From assembly GCA_024697065.1 (NCBI GenBank), contig JAILGE010000032.1, positions 1 through 64,000 of the forward strand: 64,000 nt of DNA, written 5' to 3'. Below, one piece after another: positions 51,237 to 59,923 of the stretch. Both the position numbers and the translations under genes were made by a program. This DNA comes from Lachnospiraceae bacterium (GTDB lineage Bacteria > Bacillota > Clostridia > Lachnospirales > Lachnospiraceae). Each line of letters opens with the position of its first letter. Positions within the stretch are counted from its first letter, which is position 1. The notes below the pieces were generated by a model. It did not search any database and was not told where the DNA came from. It saw only the letters and a program-made list of their open reading frames with translations.

Positions 51237-54200
51237 CTATCTGGAGTTCTCTTCCGGAGTAGTCTTCTTATCGGGATCTGCATTATCCGCTGCTTTTTTG
51301 GCCATATTCTTATTGGCAGTGGAGAGCATGAGCTTTATCCTGTTCAACTGGTTTACTTCGCTGGCACCGGGATCGTAGTCGATGGCTACGATGTTGGAAG
51401 TAGGATAACGCTTGCGAAGCTCCTTGATGACGCCCTTACCAACTACATGATTAGGCAGGCATCCGAAGGGCTGGGTACATACGATATTCTCCGTGCCTGA
51501 GTGGATGAGCTCAAGCATCTCACCTGTAAGGAACCATCCTTCACCGGTCTGATTACCTATAGATACGATATCTTTTGCATAGTCCACCAGGTCATATATA
51601 TTTGCAGGCGGGGTAAAATGCTTACTCTTTGCAAGTGCTTTGGCGGGGAAGGAGCGGACAAAATCCATTCCCTTGATACCGAGCCTGGAATTTCTTGCGG
51701 TTTTTTTGCTCATACCCAGTTCCTCAGCTTTATAAATCTGATTATAGAAGCAGTAATACATGAAATCGATGAGATCCGGAACTACGGCTTCAGCACCCTC
51801 ACGCTCAAGGAGCTCCACCAGATGGTTATTGGCTGCAGGTGCGAATTTTACAAGTATCTCGCCGACGATACCTACTCTGGGCTTGCGCTCCTCATGGATG
51901 GGGATATTGTCGAATTCGGCGATCATTTCGGCACATATCTTCCTGTACCGGCCAAATGAGGGATGTTTGGAGCATATAAATTCATTACAAACCTTAAGCC
52001 ACTTCTGATGAACCTCTTCAACGGAACCGGGAGTGATCTCATAGGGGCGCATACGGTATATGCATCTCATGAATATATCACCGAAAAGCGCTGCATAGAG
52101 GAGTCTTACAGCAAGCTTGAGATTGATCTTGAATCCGGGATTGGCTTCCAGACCGCTTAAGTTCAGTGAGATGACGGGAATATGAGGATATCCGGCCTTC
52201 TCGAGAGCTCGTCTGATGAATCCCACATAGTTGGTCGCACGGCATCCGCCACCTGTCTGTGTCATCATGAGAGCCAGATGATCGGTATCATATTCGCCTG
52301 TCTGTATGGCTTCTATAAGCTGGCCGACTACGCACAGTGAAGGGTAGCAGGCATCGTTGTTAACGTATTTGAGACCTACATCCACGGAATGACGATTATC
52401 ATTATCAAGGACCTTCAGATTATATCCGCATGTCCTGAAAGCCGCTTCGAACATATCGAAGTGGATCGGTGACATCTGGGGACATATGATGGTATAAGTC
52501 TTTCGCATCTCTTCGGTAAAGAGTACGCGGTTTATATTTGTGGGTTTTATTGTTCGCTTTGCGTTCCTGCGCTCCTTAACCTCAAGAGCTGCTATGAGGG
52601 AACGGACTCTGATGCGGGCTGCACCGAGGTTATTTACTTCATCGATCTTAAGACAGGTATAGATCTTATCCGAACCGGAAAGTATATCGTTTACCTGGTC
52701 GGTCGTAACCGCATCCAGACCGCATCCGAAGGAATTGAGCTGGATCAGATCCAGATCATCTCTTGTTCTCACGAAGGAAGCTGCGGCATAAAGTCTTGAG
52801 TGGTACATCCACTGGTCGGATACGATAAGAGGTCTTTCGGGGCATCCCAGGTGGGATACGGAATCCTCGGTAAGTACTGCGATATCATATGTATTGATAA
52901 GCTCGGGGATACCGTGGTTGATCTCGGGATCAACGTGATAGGGACGGCCCGCCAGCACGATACCGCGCTTATGATGTTCTTCCATCCACTTAAGGACCTC
53001 TTCGCCCTTCTTTTGCATATCCTTATGAGCGGCATCAAGCTCTTCCCATGCTGCATCCACGGCAGCGGATATCTTGGACGGATCTATCTCTGTGAACTCT
53101 TTTATAAGAGCCTGTGAGATGAGAGCAGGATCCGAGAAATTCATGAAGGGATGTCTGAAGACAACTTCGCCGTTGGTGATGGCTTCCACATTGTTCTTGA
53201 TATTCTCGGGATATGAGGAGACGATGGGGCAGTTATAATGATTGTTTGCCCCCTTGGTCTCGTCACGCTCGTAGAAAAGTGACGGATAGAATATGAAATC
53301 AGGTTTCTGTTCCACAAGCCACTGAACATGTCCGTGAGCAAGCTTGGCGGGATAACACTCCGACTCCGAAGGGATGGACTCTATGCCCAGCTCATATATC
53401 TTTCTGTTGGAAGTGGGAGAGAGCAGTGTCCTGAATCCCAGCTCCTTAAAGAAGGTTGCCCAGAAGGGATAATTCTCGTAGATATTCAGTACACGGGGAA
53501 TACCTACTACGCCACGGTACGCCTTGTCGAGAGGCAGCGGCTCATAGTCAAAGAATCTCTTTAACTTATATTCGAACAGATTTGGAATATTATTGGCATT
53601 CTTGGGCTTACCGAGACCACGTTCACATCTGTTTCCGGATATGAATTTTCTGCCGCCGGAGAAAGTGTTTATGGTAAGTCTGCAGCTGTTTGTACATCCG
53701 CGGCACTTTGACATGGATGTGGTAAATTCAAACTTTTCTATATCATCAAAGGAGAGCATTGTGGTCTCATAGCCCTTCTCATATCTTTCTCTTGATACGA
53801 GAGCGGCACCGAAAGCTCCCATGATACCTGCGATATCGGGACGGATAGCTTCGCATCCGGCGATATTCTCAAAGCTCCTAAGTACTGCATCATTGTAGAA
53901 GGTTCCGCCCTGTACGACGATATTGCGTCCGAGAGCGGCAGCATCCGATACTTTTATAACTTTAAAGAGCGCATTCTTTATTACAGAGTAGGCAAGACCG
54001 GCAGAGATATCGGCTACGGAAGCTCCTTCCTTCTGTGCCTGCTTGACCTTGGAGTTCATGAATACGGTACATCTTGTTCCCAGATCAATGGGATGTTCAG
54101 CAAAAAGAGCTGCTTTAGCGAAGTCCTGAACACTTAAGTTAAGGGACTTTGCAAAGGTCTCAAGGAAAGAACCGCATCCGGAAGAACATGCCTCGTTGAG

Positions 54201-55580
54201 CATAACGGAATCTACATTGCCGTCTTTGATGCGGATACATTTCATATCCTGACCGCCGATATCAAGTATGCAGTCGACCTTGGGATCGAAGAAAGCTGCC
54301 GCATAATAGTGAGCAACAGTCTCAACCTGTCCGTCATCCAGAAGAAAAGCGGCTTTCATAAGGGCTTCGCCGTATCCCGTGGAGCATGCACGAACTATAC
54401 GTGCACCTCCGGGCAGCTTGGAGCGCAGCTCCTTGAATGCTTTAAGGGCAGTCTCAAGCGGTGAACCGTTATTATTGGAATAAAAGGACCATAACAGGGC
54501 ACCTTTGTCGGATACAAGAGCCATCTTGGTGGTGGTGGATCCCGCATCGATACCGAGGAAACAGTCTCCGTGATAAGCTGACAGATCTGCTGTTCCTACG
54601 CAGGCCTTGTCATGACGCATGGTGAATTCTTCGTATTCAGCCTTGTTTTTAAACAGGGGCTCCATACGTTCCACTTCGAATTCCATATGTATACCGCCTG
54701 CCAGACGGTCGAACATTTCCTTTAAGGTTGTCTCTGCATTGTCGAGTCCCTTGGTAGTATCCGCTGCAGAGATATTGGGTGTTCCGGCACTCAGTGCGGA
54801 TCCTATGGCGGCAAAGAGATGGGAATTCTCAAGCTCTATAGTATGCTCCTCATCGAGTTTTAAGGTTCTGATAAAAGCAGCCTTGAGCTCTGAAAGGAAG
54901 TGGAGCGGTCCTCCGAGGAATGCCACATGTCCGCGGATGGGTTTTCCGCAGGCAAGACCTGAGATAGTCTGGTTGACTACAGCCTGGAAGATGGAAGCCG
55001 AGAGATCCTCTCTGGTGGCACCGTCATTGATGAGCGGCTGGATATCGGTCTTGGCGAAAACTCCGCATCTGGCAGCTATGGTATAGAGGGACTTGTAGCC
55101 CTTTGCATATTCATTAAGTCCGGGAGCGTCCGTCTGTATGAGGGATGCCATCTGATCGATGAAGGAACCTGTACCGCCGGCACAGATACCGTTCATACGC
55201 TGCTCGACGCTGCCGTTTTCGAAATAGATTATCTTGGCATCTTCGCCGCCAAGCTCGATCGCCACATCTGTCATGGGAGCAAAGGTCTCGAGGGAGGTGC
55301 TTACCGCAATAACCTCCTGAACAAAGGGAACGCCTAAGTGGTTGGCGAGGGTGAGACCGCCGGAACCTGTGATGACAGGACGTATCTTCCTGTCTCCGGT
55401 GACTTCTATAGCTTTGCCAAGGAGCCCCTTTAACGTCTCACTGATATCTGCAAAGTGTCTTTCATAATCTGAAAAAAGTATATTGTTGGATGCATCGATA
55501 AGAGCGATCTTAACTGTTGTGGATCCTATATCGATACCCAGTCTTAAAGCTTCATTATTACCTGTAGTACTCATGATCAC
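51237..55580 (-). CDS. Giant 2-hydroxyacyl-CoA dehydratase activase-related protein
   Basis: This is a very large cytosolic ATPase of the BadF/BadG/HgdC-like activator family. Two ASKHA ATPase domains are visible: [16 protein letters not shown] near residue 14 and [16 protein letters not shown] near residue 345, the second with the cluster region [15 protein letters not shown]2229-type section follows ([15 protein letters not shown] ... CERGLG), then a C-terminal half resembling the dehydratase D-subunit/HgdB fold, with [17 protein letters not shown] near residue 1365. The cysteines should hold [4Fe-4S] clusters used to drive single-electron transfer. Substrate unknown; classical members act on 2-hydroxyglutaryl- or lactyl-CoA. 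No dehydratase genes are adjacent. The start is GTG (55580, GGGAG 6 nt upstream) or ATG (55574, 12 nt). Confidence 0.88.
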   Translation of the reverse strand: MIMSTTGNNEALRLGIDIGSTTVKIALIDASNNILFSDYERHFADISETLKGLLGKAIEVTGDRKIRPVITGSGGLTLANHLGVPFVQEVIAVSTSLETFAPMTDVAIELGGEDAKIIYFENGSVEQRMNGICAGGTGSFIDQMASLIQTDAPGLNEYAKGYKSLYTIAARCGVFAKTDIQPLINDGATREDLSASIFQAVVNQTISGLACGKPIRGHVAFLGGPLHFLSELKAAFIRTLKLDEEHTIELENSHLFAAIGSALSAGTPNISAADTTKGLDNAETTLKEMFDRLAGGIHMEFEVERMEPLFKNKAEYEEFTMRHDKACVGTADLSAYHGDCFLGIDAGSTTTKMALVSDKGALLWSFYSNNNGSPLETALKAFKELRSKLPGGARIVRACSTGYGEALMKAAFLLDDGQVETVAHYYAAAFFDPKVDCILDIGGQDMKCIRIKDGNVDSVMLNEACSSGCGSFLETFAKSLNLSVQDFAKAALFAEHPIDLGTRCTVFMNSKVKQAQKEGASVADISAGLAYSVIKNALFKVIKVSDAAALGRNIVVQGGTFYNDAVLRSFENIAGCEAIRPDIAGIMGAFGAALVSRERYEKGYETTMLSFDDIEKFEFTTSMSKCRGCTNSCRLTINTFSGGRKFISGNRCERGLGKPKNANNIPNLFEYKLKRFFDYEPLPLDKAYRGVVGIPRVLNIYENYPFWATFFKELGFRTLLSPTSNRKIYELGIESIPSESECYPAKLAHGHVQWLVEQKPDFIFYPSLFYERDETKGANNHYNCPIVSSYPENIKNNVEAITNGEVVFRHPFMNFSDPALISQALIKEFTEIDPSKISAAVDAAWEELDAAHKDMQKKGEEVLKWMEEHHKRGIVLAGRPYHVDPEINHGIPELINTYDIAVLTEDSVSHLGCPERPLIVSDQWMYHSRLYAAASFVRTRDDLDLIQLNSFGCGLDAVTTDQVNDILSGSDKIYTCLKIDEVNNLGAARIRVRSLIAALEVKERRNAKRTIKPTNINRVLFTEEMRKTYTIICPQMSPIHFDMFEAAFRTCGYNLKVLDNDNRHSVDVGLKYVNNDACYPSLCVVGQLIEAIQTGEYDTDHLALMMTQTGGGCRATNYVGFIRRALEKAGYPHIPVISLNLSGLEANPGFKINLKLAVRLLYAALFGDIFMRCIYRMRPYEITPGSVEEVHQKWLKVCNEFICSKHPSFGRYRKICAEMIAEFDNIPIHEERKPRVGIVGEILVKFAPAANNHLVELLEREGAEAVVPDLIDFMYYCFYNQIYKAEELGMSKKTARNSRLGIKGMDFVRSFPAKALAKSKHFTPPANIYDLVDYAKDIVSIGNQTGEGWFLTGEMLELIHSGTENIVCTQPFGCLPNHVVGKGVIKELRKRYPTSNIVAIDYDPGASEVNQLNRIKLMLSTANKNMAKKAADNADPDKKTTPEENSR

Positions 55581-55726
55581 GTATTACTCCCGATCAGACG
55601 GATATATGACCTCTCCGCCTGTATACAATTACCCTATGTTAAAACGGTCATACTCCGCAATTATAACCTTCAAGCAGTTTGTTTGCAAGACAATGGGTTA
55701 GATATGGAAAACTATCCAAAATAGAG

Positions 55727-55732
55727 TATAAT
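55727..55732 (+). promoter_or_regulatory. -10 box directly before the GT-C-like gene
   Basis: A consensus TATAAT ends 10 nt before the ATG at 55743, so the transcript leader would be only about 3-4 nt. A -35 is not obvious. An AGGA lies just 2 nt from the ATG. The second such arrangement in this window is at ylxM. Confidence 0.45.
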
Positions 55733-55742
55733 AGACAGGATT

Positions 55743-57122
55743 ATGGATAAAGATATTACTAAAAATACAGAGAAAACAGGGCGCCCGGACAGCTATACGA
55801 TCATGATGATCATTTCCGGGCTATTCTTTCTGGCACTTCATCTCACATTTGTGGGATTTACCAATGATGATTCATATTTCAAGGTTATAAGAGAGGACTT
55901 TGATTCGCTCTTTGCCATTGTTTTGGACAGGTATCTTACGGATTCGTCAAGAGTCCTGTCGGAAGCAGTACTCTTCACCCTTATAAGGATGCCTTTTATA
56001 GTCTGGCAGCTGTTGGATACGCTGATCTGTCTCCTGGTAACGCATTCTGCGGCAGTGATACTTACGGGGGACAGGAAGGACAGGAAGAATTATCTGGTAT
56101 TCCTCCTCTTTGCATGTTATCCCTATATGCATATGGGGTCTGCCGGATGGATATGCACTTCCCTCAATTATATATGGCCAATGGCGGCATTTCTCTATGC
56201 ACTGTCAGGTGCGGTAAGGCGATACAGAGGGGAGAAGGTCGGTGGAAATCAATACAGGCTGTATGTCCTTGCACTGATCTTCGCCGCAAACTGTGAGCAG
56301 TCGGCAGTGGTGGTCATCGCAGCCTTTGCCACGGCAGCGGTATTTGCCATAATTGATAAGAGAAGCAGATGGTATGAGCTTACGGGGACATTCATCGGTA
56401 TCTTCGGGCTTGTATTTGCAATGACGGCACCGGGGAACGGAGCACGTACCGAGATGGAAGCTGCCAACTGGATGCCGGAATTCTTCGATCTGAGTCTGCC
56501 GGAAAAAGCAAGACTCTGCGGCGTGTTCGTATTCGAGCATTATGTGATGATACCGGATGTGATCTTCTTCCTGTTTTCGATACTTATACTTTTTGCGGGA
56601 ATGGACAGCGGGAAGCGCATGGTCAAAGTTGCGGCAGTGGTACCCGTACTTATTGATGTGATATTTACATCGGTGTATTTCGTAAAGGACTTCATCATCG
56701 GGCACAAGACAAAGTATGATTTCACGACGCCTGCCATCTATATGAATGATGCACATACGGCCTTCGTTCAGCTTTCGGAAGCTGCGGGACTGATCATCTA
56801 TATCGCAGCGACTCTCTACGTATTATGGAATGTATTTGAAAATGTTAGAGTGCGTAACGTGAGCATCGTCGCTCTCGGCACGGGATTCGCTGTCAGAATG
56901 GCTCTTATGCTTTCTCCCACCATGTTCTCATCATGGCACAGAGTGCTGATATATCTTTACTTCGCATTTCTGGGAGACAGTTATCTCCTGGCGGAGAGGT
57001 TTGTGTTCGCAGAGGAGAAGGTGAAGCCTATGCGCCGCAAAGTGATCTGCGCGGTGCTGATAGCGGGAATACTTGTAAATCTCGTCCTTACGGTTGGATT
57101 ACAGATAAGAAAAGCCGGCTAA
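55743..57122 (+). CDS. Polytopic membrane protein, GT-C glycosyltransferase-like (DUF6056-like)
   Basis: The 459-aa protein has about ten membrane helices. In the first extracytoplasmic loop it carries FTNDDSYF, an acidic pair placed like the catalytic DD motif of GT-C (lipid-linked sugar) glycosyltransferases. The pattern of AGWICTSLNYIWPMAAF and a further loop (FMNDAHTAFVQLSEA-like region near residue 335) also suits that family. It probably adds a sugar to a surface polymer, but no donor or acceptor can be named. No ribosome site is well placed; see the -10 box note. Confidence 0.65.
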   Translation: MDKDITKNTEKTGRPDSYTIMMIISGLFFLALHLTFVGFTNDDSYFKVIREDFDSLFAIVLDRYLTDSSRVLSEAVLFTLIRMPFIVWQLLDTLICLLVTHSAAVILTGDRKDRKNYLVFLLFACYPYMHMGSAGWICTSLNYIWPMAAFLYALSGAVRRYRGEKVGGNQYRLYVLALIFAANCEQSAVVVIAAFATAAVFAIIDKRSRWYELTGTFIGIFGLVFAMTAPGNGARTEMEAANWMPEFFDLSLPEKARLCGVFVFEHYVMIPDVIFFLFSILILFAGMDSGKRMVKVAAVVPVLIDVIFTSVYFVKDFIIGHKTKYDFTTPAIYMNDAHTAFVQLSEAAGLIIYIAATLYVLWNVFENVRVRNVSIVALGTGFAVRMALMLSPTMFSSWHRVLIYLYFAFLGDSYLLAERFVFAEEKVKPMRRKVICAVLIAGILVNLVLTVGLQIRKAG

Positions 57123-57279
57123 CACTGATCGATAGATCGGAAAAAATCGAAAAAACCGTAAAAATCCGGAGTTGACGATCGGATAAAATCCGGAAAAAGG
57201 ATCAAAAGATCGGGATATTATCCGAGTAAATAAGTTAAAATTTAACCTATAAATATGTAAAAAGTAAAGGAGACAAAAA

Positions 57280-57540
57280 ATGGACAGCATCGAATTCAGA
57301 TATGACACACAGCTTCTCATTGACGGAGATGACCTTGATGAGGATGAAGTAAATGATTATATCACCAGTCATTTTAAGGGGGACTGCCTCCTTGCTGTAG
57401 GCGGAGATGGAGATCCCATCAAGATCCACTTCCATACTAACGAGCCCTGGCTTGTGCTCGAGTATTGCAGAAGCCTCGGAGAGATCTACGACATAGTTGT
57501 TGAGGACATGGACAGACAGGCGAGAGGACTTAAAGGCTGA
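57280..57540 (+). CDS. Stand-alone FakA (DAK) middle-domain-like protein
   Basis: The 86-aa protein MDSIEFRYDTQLLIDGDDLDEDEVNDY...GDCLLAVGGDGDPIKIHFHTNEPWLVLEYCRSLGEIYDIVVEDMDRQ closely follows the segment of fatty-acid kinase FakA (YloV) between its ATP-binding and C-terminal domains (GDSLVVVGDD-VKVHVHTNDPG-VLEYALKYGEL...NMREQ). It lacks the ATP-binding DhaL domain, so it cannot be a kinase alone. It might bind a FakB-type acyl carrier or another partner. GGAGA is the ribosome site. It begins an apparent operon with the rhomboid-like gene (2 nt gap). The preceding 157 nt (57123-57279) are AT-rich with several GATCGG/CCGGAT short repeats and no clear promoter. Confidence 0.65.
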   Translation: MDSIEFRYDTQLLIDGDDLDEDEVNDYITSHFKGDCLLAVGGDGDPIKIHFHTNEPWLVLEYCRSLGEIYDIVVEDMDRQARGLKG

Positions 57541-57542
57541 AA

Positions 57543-58550
57543 ATGGGCATTTTAAATAAGCTTGAGAGGAAATTCGGGAAATATGCGATACCGAATCTTC
57601 CGTTGCTGATAATGATCACTTATGTCGTAGGATACGGACTGGAGCTGATAAGCAGGGATGAGATCGTTGATATCATCTCACTGAATCCTTATGCCATAGT
57701 GCACGGGCAGGTGTGGAGACTCTTCACATGGCTCTTTATCCCGCCTACCGAATTTTCATTCTTTACGGTGATAATGCTGTATTTTTATTATTCCATATCG
57801 AAGACCCTGGAATATACATGGGGAAGGTTTTATTTTAACCTTTATTTCTTCATGGGAATTATATTTACCGTGGCAGGGGCATTCGCCATGTACGGATATT
57901 CAGAACTGATTGTTCCTGATCTGGCAAGAGATGCAGATATGTTTTATACAGTGAGGTACGGTGTCGAGTGCAATGCTTTGGACGGCGGCTCATGGTATTA
58001 TGCTTACCTTGCCAGGCTGTATTCCACGTATTACGTGAATATGGCCATATTCCTGGCATTTGCGGCTACATATCCGGACACTCAGGTACTGCTGATGTTC
58101 ATCATTCCCATCAAGATGAAAGTGCTGGGTATATTTGATGCACTCTATATGATATATCTGGGCGTTGATATGAGTATGCAAGGATTTCCCATGGGACTTT
58201 TTGTAATAGGAGCCTCACTTCTTAATTTCGTGGTATTCTTCCTTATCACCAGAAAGGGGATGCACAGATCGCCCCGGATGAGGAAGACGCAAAGGGAATT
58301 TAAAAAGCAGAACAGGCAGTATGCTTCAATGCGTTCCGAACACAGGATAGCAAAACATAAGTGCGCCATCTGCGGCAGGACAAGTGAGGATTATCCGAAT
58401 CTTGAATTTCGCTTCTGTTCCAAATGCGAGGGGAATTATGAATTCTGTCAGGATCATCTTTTCACACATAAGCATTTTAAGAGAGGCGATATGAACAGAA
58501 ATGACAAAGATGTGATGGGAGGCAGTGTTCCCAACAGTGACAAGCTTTAA
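57543..58550 (+). CDS. Rhomboid-family membrane protein with zinc-ribbon tail
   Basis: The 335-aa protein has about six membrane helices with the rhomboid-like start IPNLPLLIMITYVVGYGL and HGQVWRLFTWLFIPP, the usual loop-1 region, then a Derlin-like core. The catalytic GxSG serine and the following histidine of active rhomboids are not found, so it is probably a pseudoprotease. After the membrane part a basic segment leads to a cysteine-rich tail (CAICG ... CSKCEGNYEFCQDHLFTHKHF, about residues 270-320) likely to bind zinc. The tail may bind RNA, DNA or a protein partner. It sits 2 nt after the FakA-like gene and 42 nt before the sigma-like gene. Confidence 0.7.
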   Translation: MGILNKLERKFGKYAIPNLPLLIMITYVVGYGLELISRDEIVDIISLNPYAIVHGQVWRLFTWLFIPPTEFSFFTVIMLYFYYSISKTLEYTWGRFYFNLYFFMGIIFTVAGAFAMYGYSELIVPDLARDADMFYTVRYGVECNALDGGSWYYAYLARLYSTYYVNMAIFLAFAATYPDTQVLLMFIIPIKMKVLGIFDALYMIYLGVDMSMQGFPMGLFVIGASLLNFVVFFLITRKGMHRSPRMRKTQREFKKQNRQYASMRSEHRIAKHKCAICGRTSEDYPNLEFRFCSKCEGNYEFCQDHLFTHKHFKRGDMNRNDKDVMGGSVPNSDKL

Positions 58551-58592
58551 TGAAAGCCGCGGAATAAACACATCTTTTCCCGGAGGAAAAAA

Positions 58593-59321
58593 ATGACGGA
58601 TCAACAGGAATTTATTGAAAAGATAAGCGAGCTTAAGGATACAGCCATCCTTCAGGGCGGACAGATCTCCGAGGCTCAGATAGAGGAGACCTTCCCTGAT
58701 CTTACACAGGATCAAAAGAACCTTCTGCTTGATTATTTCAAACAGAATAATATCGGTATCGGAGAGCCGCTCAAAGATGAGGAATACCTTGATGCGGATG
58801 AAGGAAAGATCATAAAGATGTACCTGGATGAGCTGGAAGAGCTGGAAGAAGTGGATGACTCCTTAAAGCGTGTGCTCGTAATCGGGGCATTAAACGGAGA
58901 TAATGAGGCAAAGGAACGCCTCACAAACAGTTATCTTAAGGCAGTTGTGGATGTGGCAAAGCTTTATACCGGACAGGGTGTAGAGGTAGGCGACCTCATC
59001 GGTGAAGGTAATGTGGCTTTGGCCAATGCAATGTCTCTGCTTCAGAGTATCGAGAAGCCGGAAGACTGTGATGAGATGGTAATGCGCACAGTCATGAATG
59101 CCATGGAAGAAATGATCAATGCAGAGAATGCCGAAGTGGATGTGAACCGCAAGGTGCTTAAGCTTGTCATGGAGATCATAGGCAAAGCAAAGGAGCTCTC
59201 GGAGGAACTCAGACGCAAGTGCACCGTAGAGGAGCTTGCGGAAGAGGGAGGATTCAGCCCGGAAGATATCATGGAAGCTGTCAGAGTATCCGCTAACTGC
59301 GGAGATTATATTGAGATATAA
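58593..59321 (+). CDS. Truncated RpoD-like sigma-factor paralogue without regions 2.4 and 4
   Basis: The 242-aa acidic protein is organised like the N-terminal half of RpoD. Residues 1-55 resemble region 1.1 (FIEKISELKDTAILQGGQISEAQIEETFP ... LLDYFKQNNIGIG). KMYLDELEELEE matches region 1.2. RLTNSYLKAVVDVAKLYTGQGVEVGDLIGEGNVALANAM matches regions 2.1-2.2, which bind the RNA polymerase beta' coiled coil. The aromatic, DNA-melting and -10-recognition motifs (regions 2.3-2.4) are replaced by an acidic helix. A region 3-like part (CTVEELAEEGGFSPEDIMEAVRVS) ends the protein; regions 3.2 and 4 are absent. It could bind core polymerase without recognising promoters. Confidence 0.75.
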   Translation: MTDQQEFIEKISELKDTAILQGGQISEAQIEETFPDLTQDQKNLLLDYFKQNNIGIGEPLKDEEYLDADEGKIIKMYLDELEELEEVDDSLKRVLVIGALNGDNEAKERLTNSYLKAVVDVAKLYTGQGVEVGDLIGEGNVALANAMSLLQSIEKPEDCDEMVMRTVMNAMEEMINAENAEVDVNRKVLKLVMEIIGKAKELSEELRRKCTVEELAEEGGFSPEDIMEAVRVSANCGDYIEI

Positions 59322-59349
59322 AGGGAACAAAAAGATCTTACGGTGATAT

Positions 59350-59751
59350 ATGTCTAAATTGCAATTTGGTGAAAATGATTATAAATATGTGATCCAGGAA
59401 TTCTCGAAGACCATGATCGGGGCGCGTTATACTTACCGTGAGATCTTATCCGCGGAGCGCGTTCCTTTTAAGTTTCAGACTATCGTAGACAGACTGATAG
59501 TGCCCTATGCTGATATGGATATGATGCTGGGGGATCATCTCTTAAATATGACTGCGGATGATAAAAATAAGCGTATCTTCGAGAACCTGAAGGCGAAGCT
59601 CAGGATATCCATCCCGCAGGCGGACGGTTCATATACCACAAAAGATATGCCGTTAGGCGCGCTGATCGCAATAGATCCGGAAGAAAAGAAGGATTTCTTC
59701 ATCCAGGAGATGATAATCTCCAATCTTGCATTATTCGGGTTTAAGCTTTAA
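59350..59751 (+). CDS. Hypothetical protein next to the sigma-like gene
   Basis: The 133-aa protein MSKLQFGENDYKYVIQEFSKTMIGARYTYREIL is mixed alpha/beta with no signal peptide or membrane helix. It contains the conserved-looking EKKDFFIQEMIISNLALFGFKL at its C-terminus. I do not recognise the family. It begins 28 nt after the sigma-like gene and is probably co-transcribed, which makes it a candidate partner of that protein or of RNA polymerase. Confidence 0.6.
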   Translation: MSKLQFGENDYKYVIQEFSKTMIGARYTYREILSAERVPFKFQTIVDRLIVPYADMDMMLGDHLLNMTADDKNKRIFENLKAKLRISIPQADGSYTTKDMPLGALIAIDPEEKKDFFIQEMIISNLALFGFKL

Positions 59752-59795
59752 TCCTGAATGATTTAGCCAATATTTAGAAGAAGCATTTAATAAAT

Positions 59796-59899
59796 AGTAT
59801 TAAGAAATAAGATTAAGAACCAGTATTAAGAAATAAAATTAAGAACCAGTATTAAGAAATAAGATTAAGAACCAGTATTAAGAAATAAGATTAAGAACC
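59796..59899. repeat. 26-bp tandem repeats before the M16C peptidase
   Basis: Four contiguous 26-bp units (starting AGTATTAAGAAATAAG) fill 59796-59899, differing by one base; each is itself two 13-bp halves sharing ATTAAGAA. A degraded fifth unit runs into the ribosome site (AGAAAGAAGG). The tract is purine-rich on the plus strand and almost free of C. 26 is not a multiple of 3, so it is not coding. A role in mRNA stability or promoter spacing is possible. Confidence 0.9.
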
Positions 59900-59923
59900 A
59901 GGATCAAGAAAGAAGGAAAGAAC

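Noticed and set aside
54619-55086. 155-aa plus-strand ORF inside the activase gene
   Set aside because: It is the antisense frame of a well-supported coding sequence and has no ribosome site.
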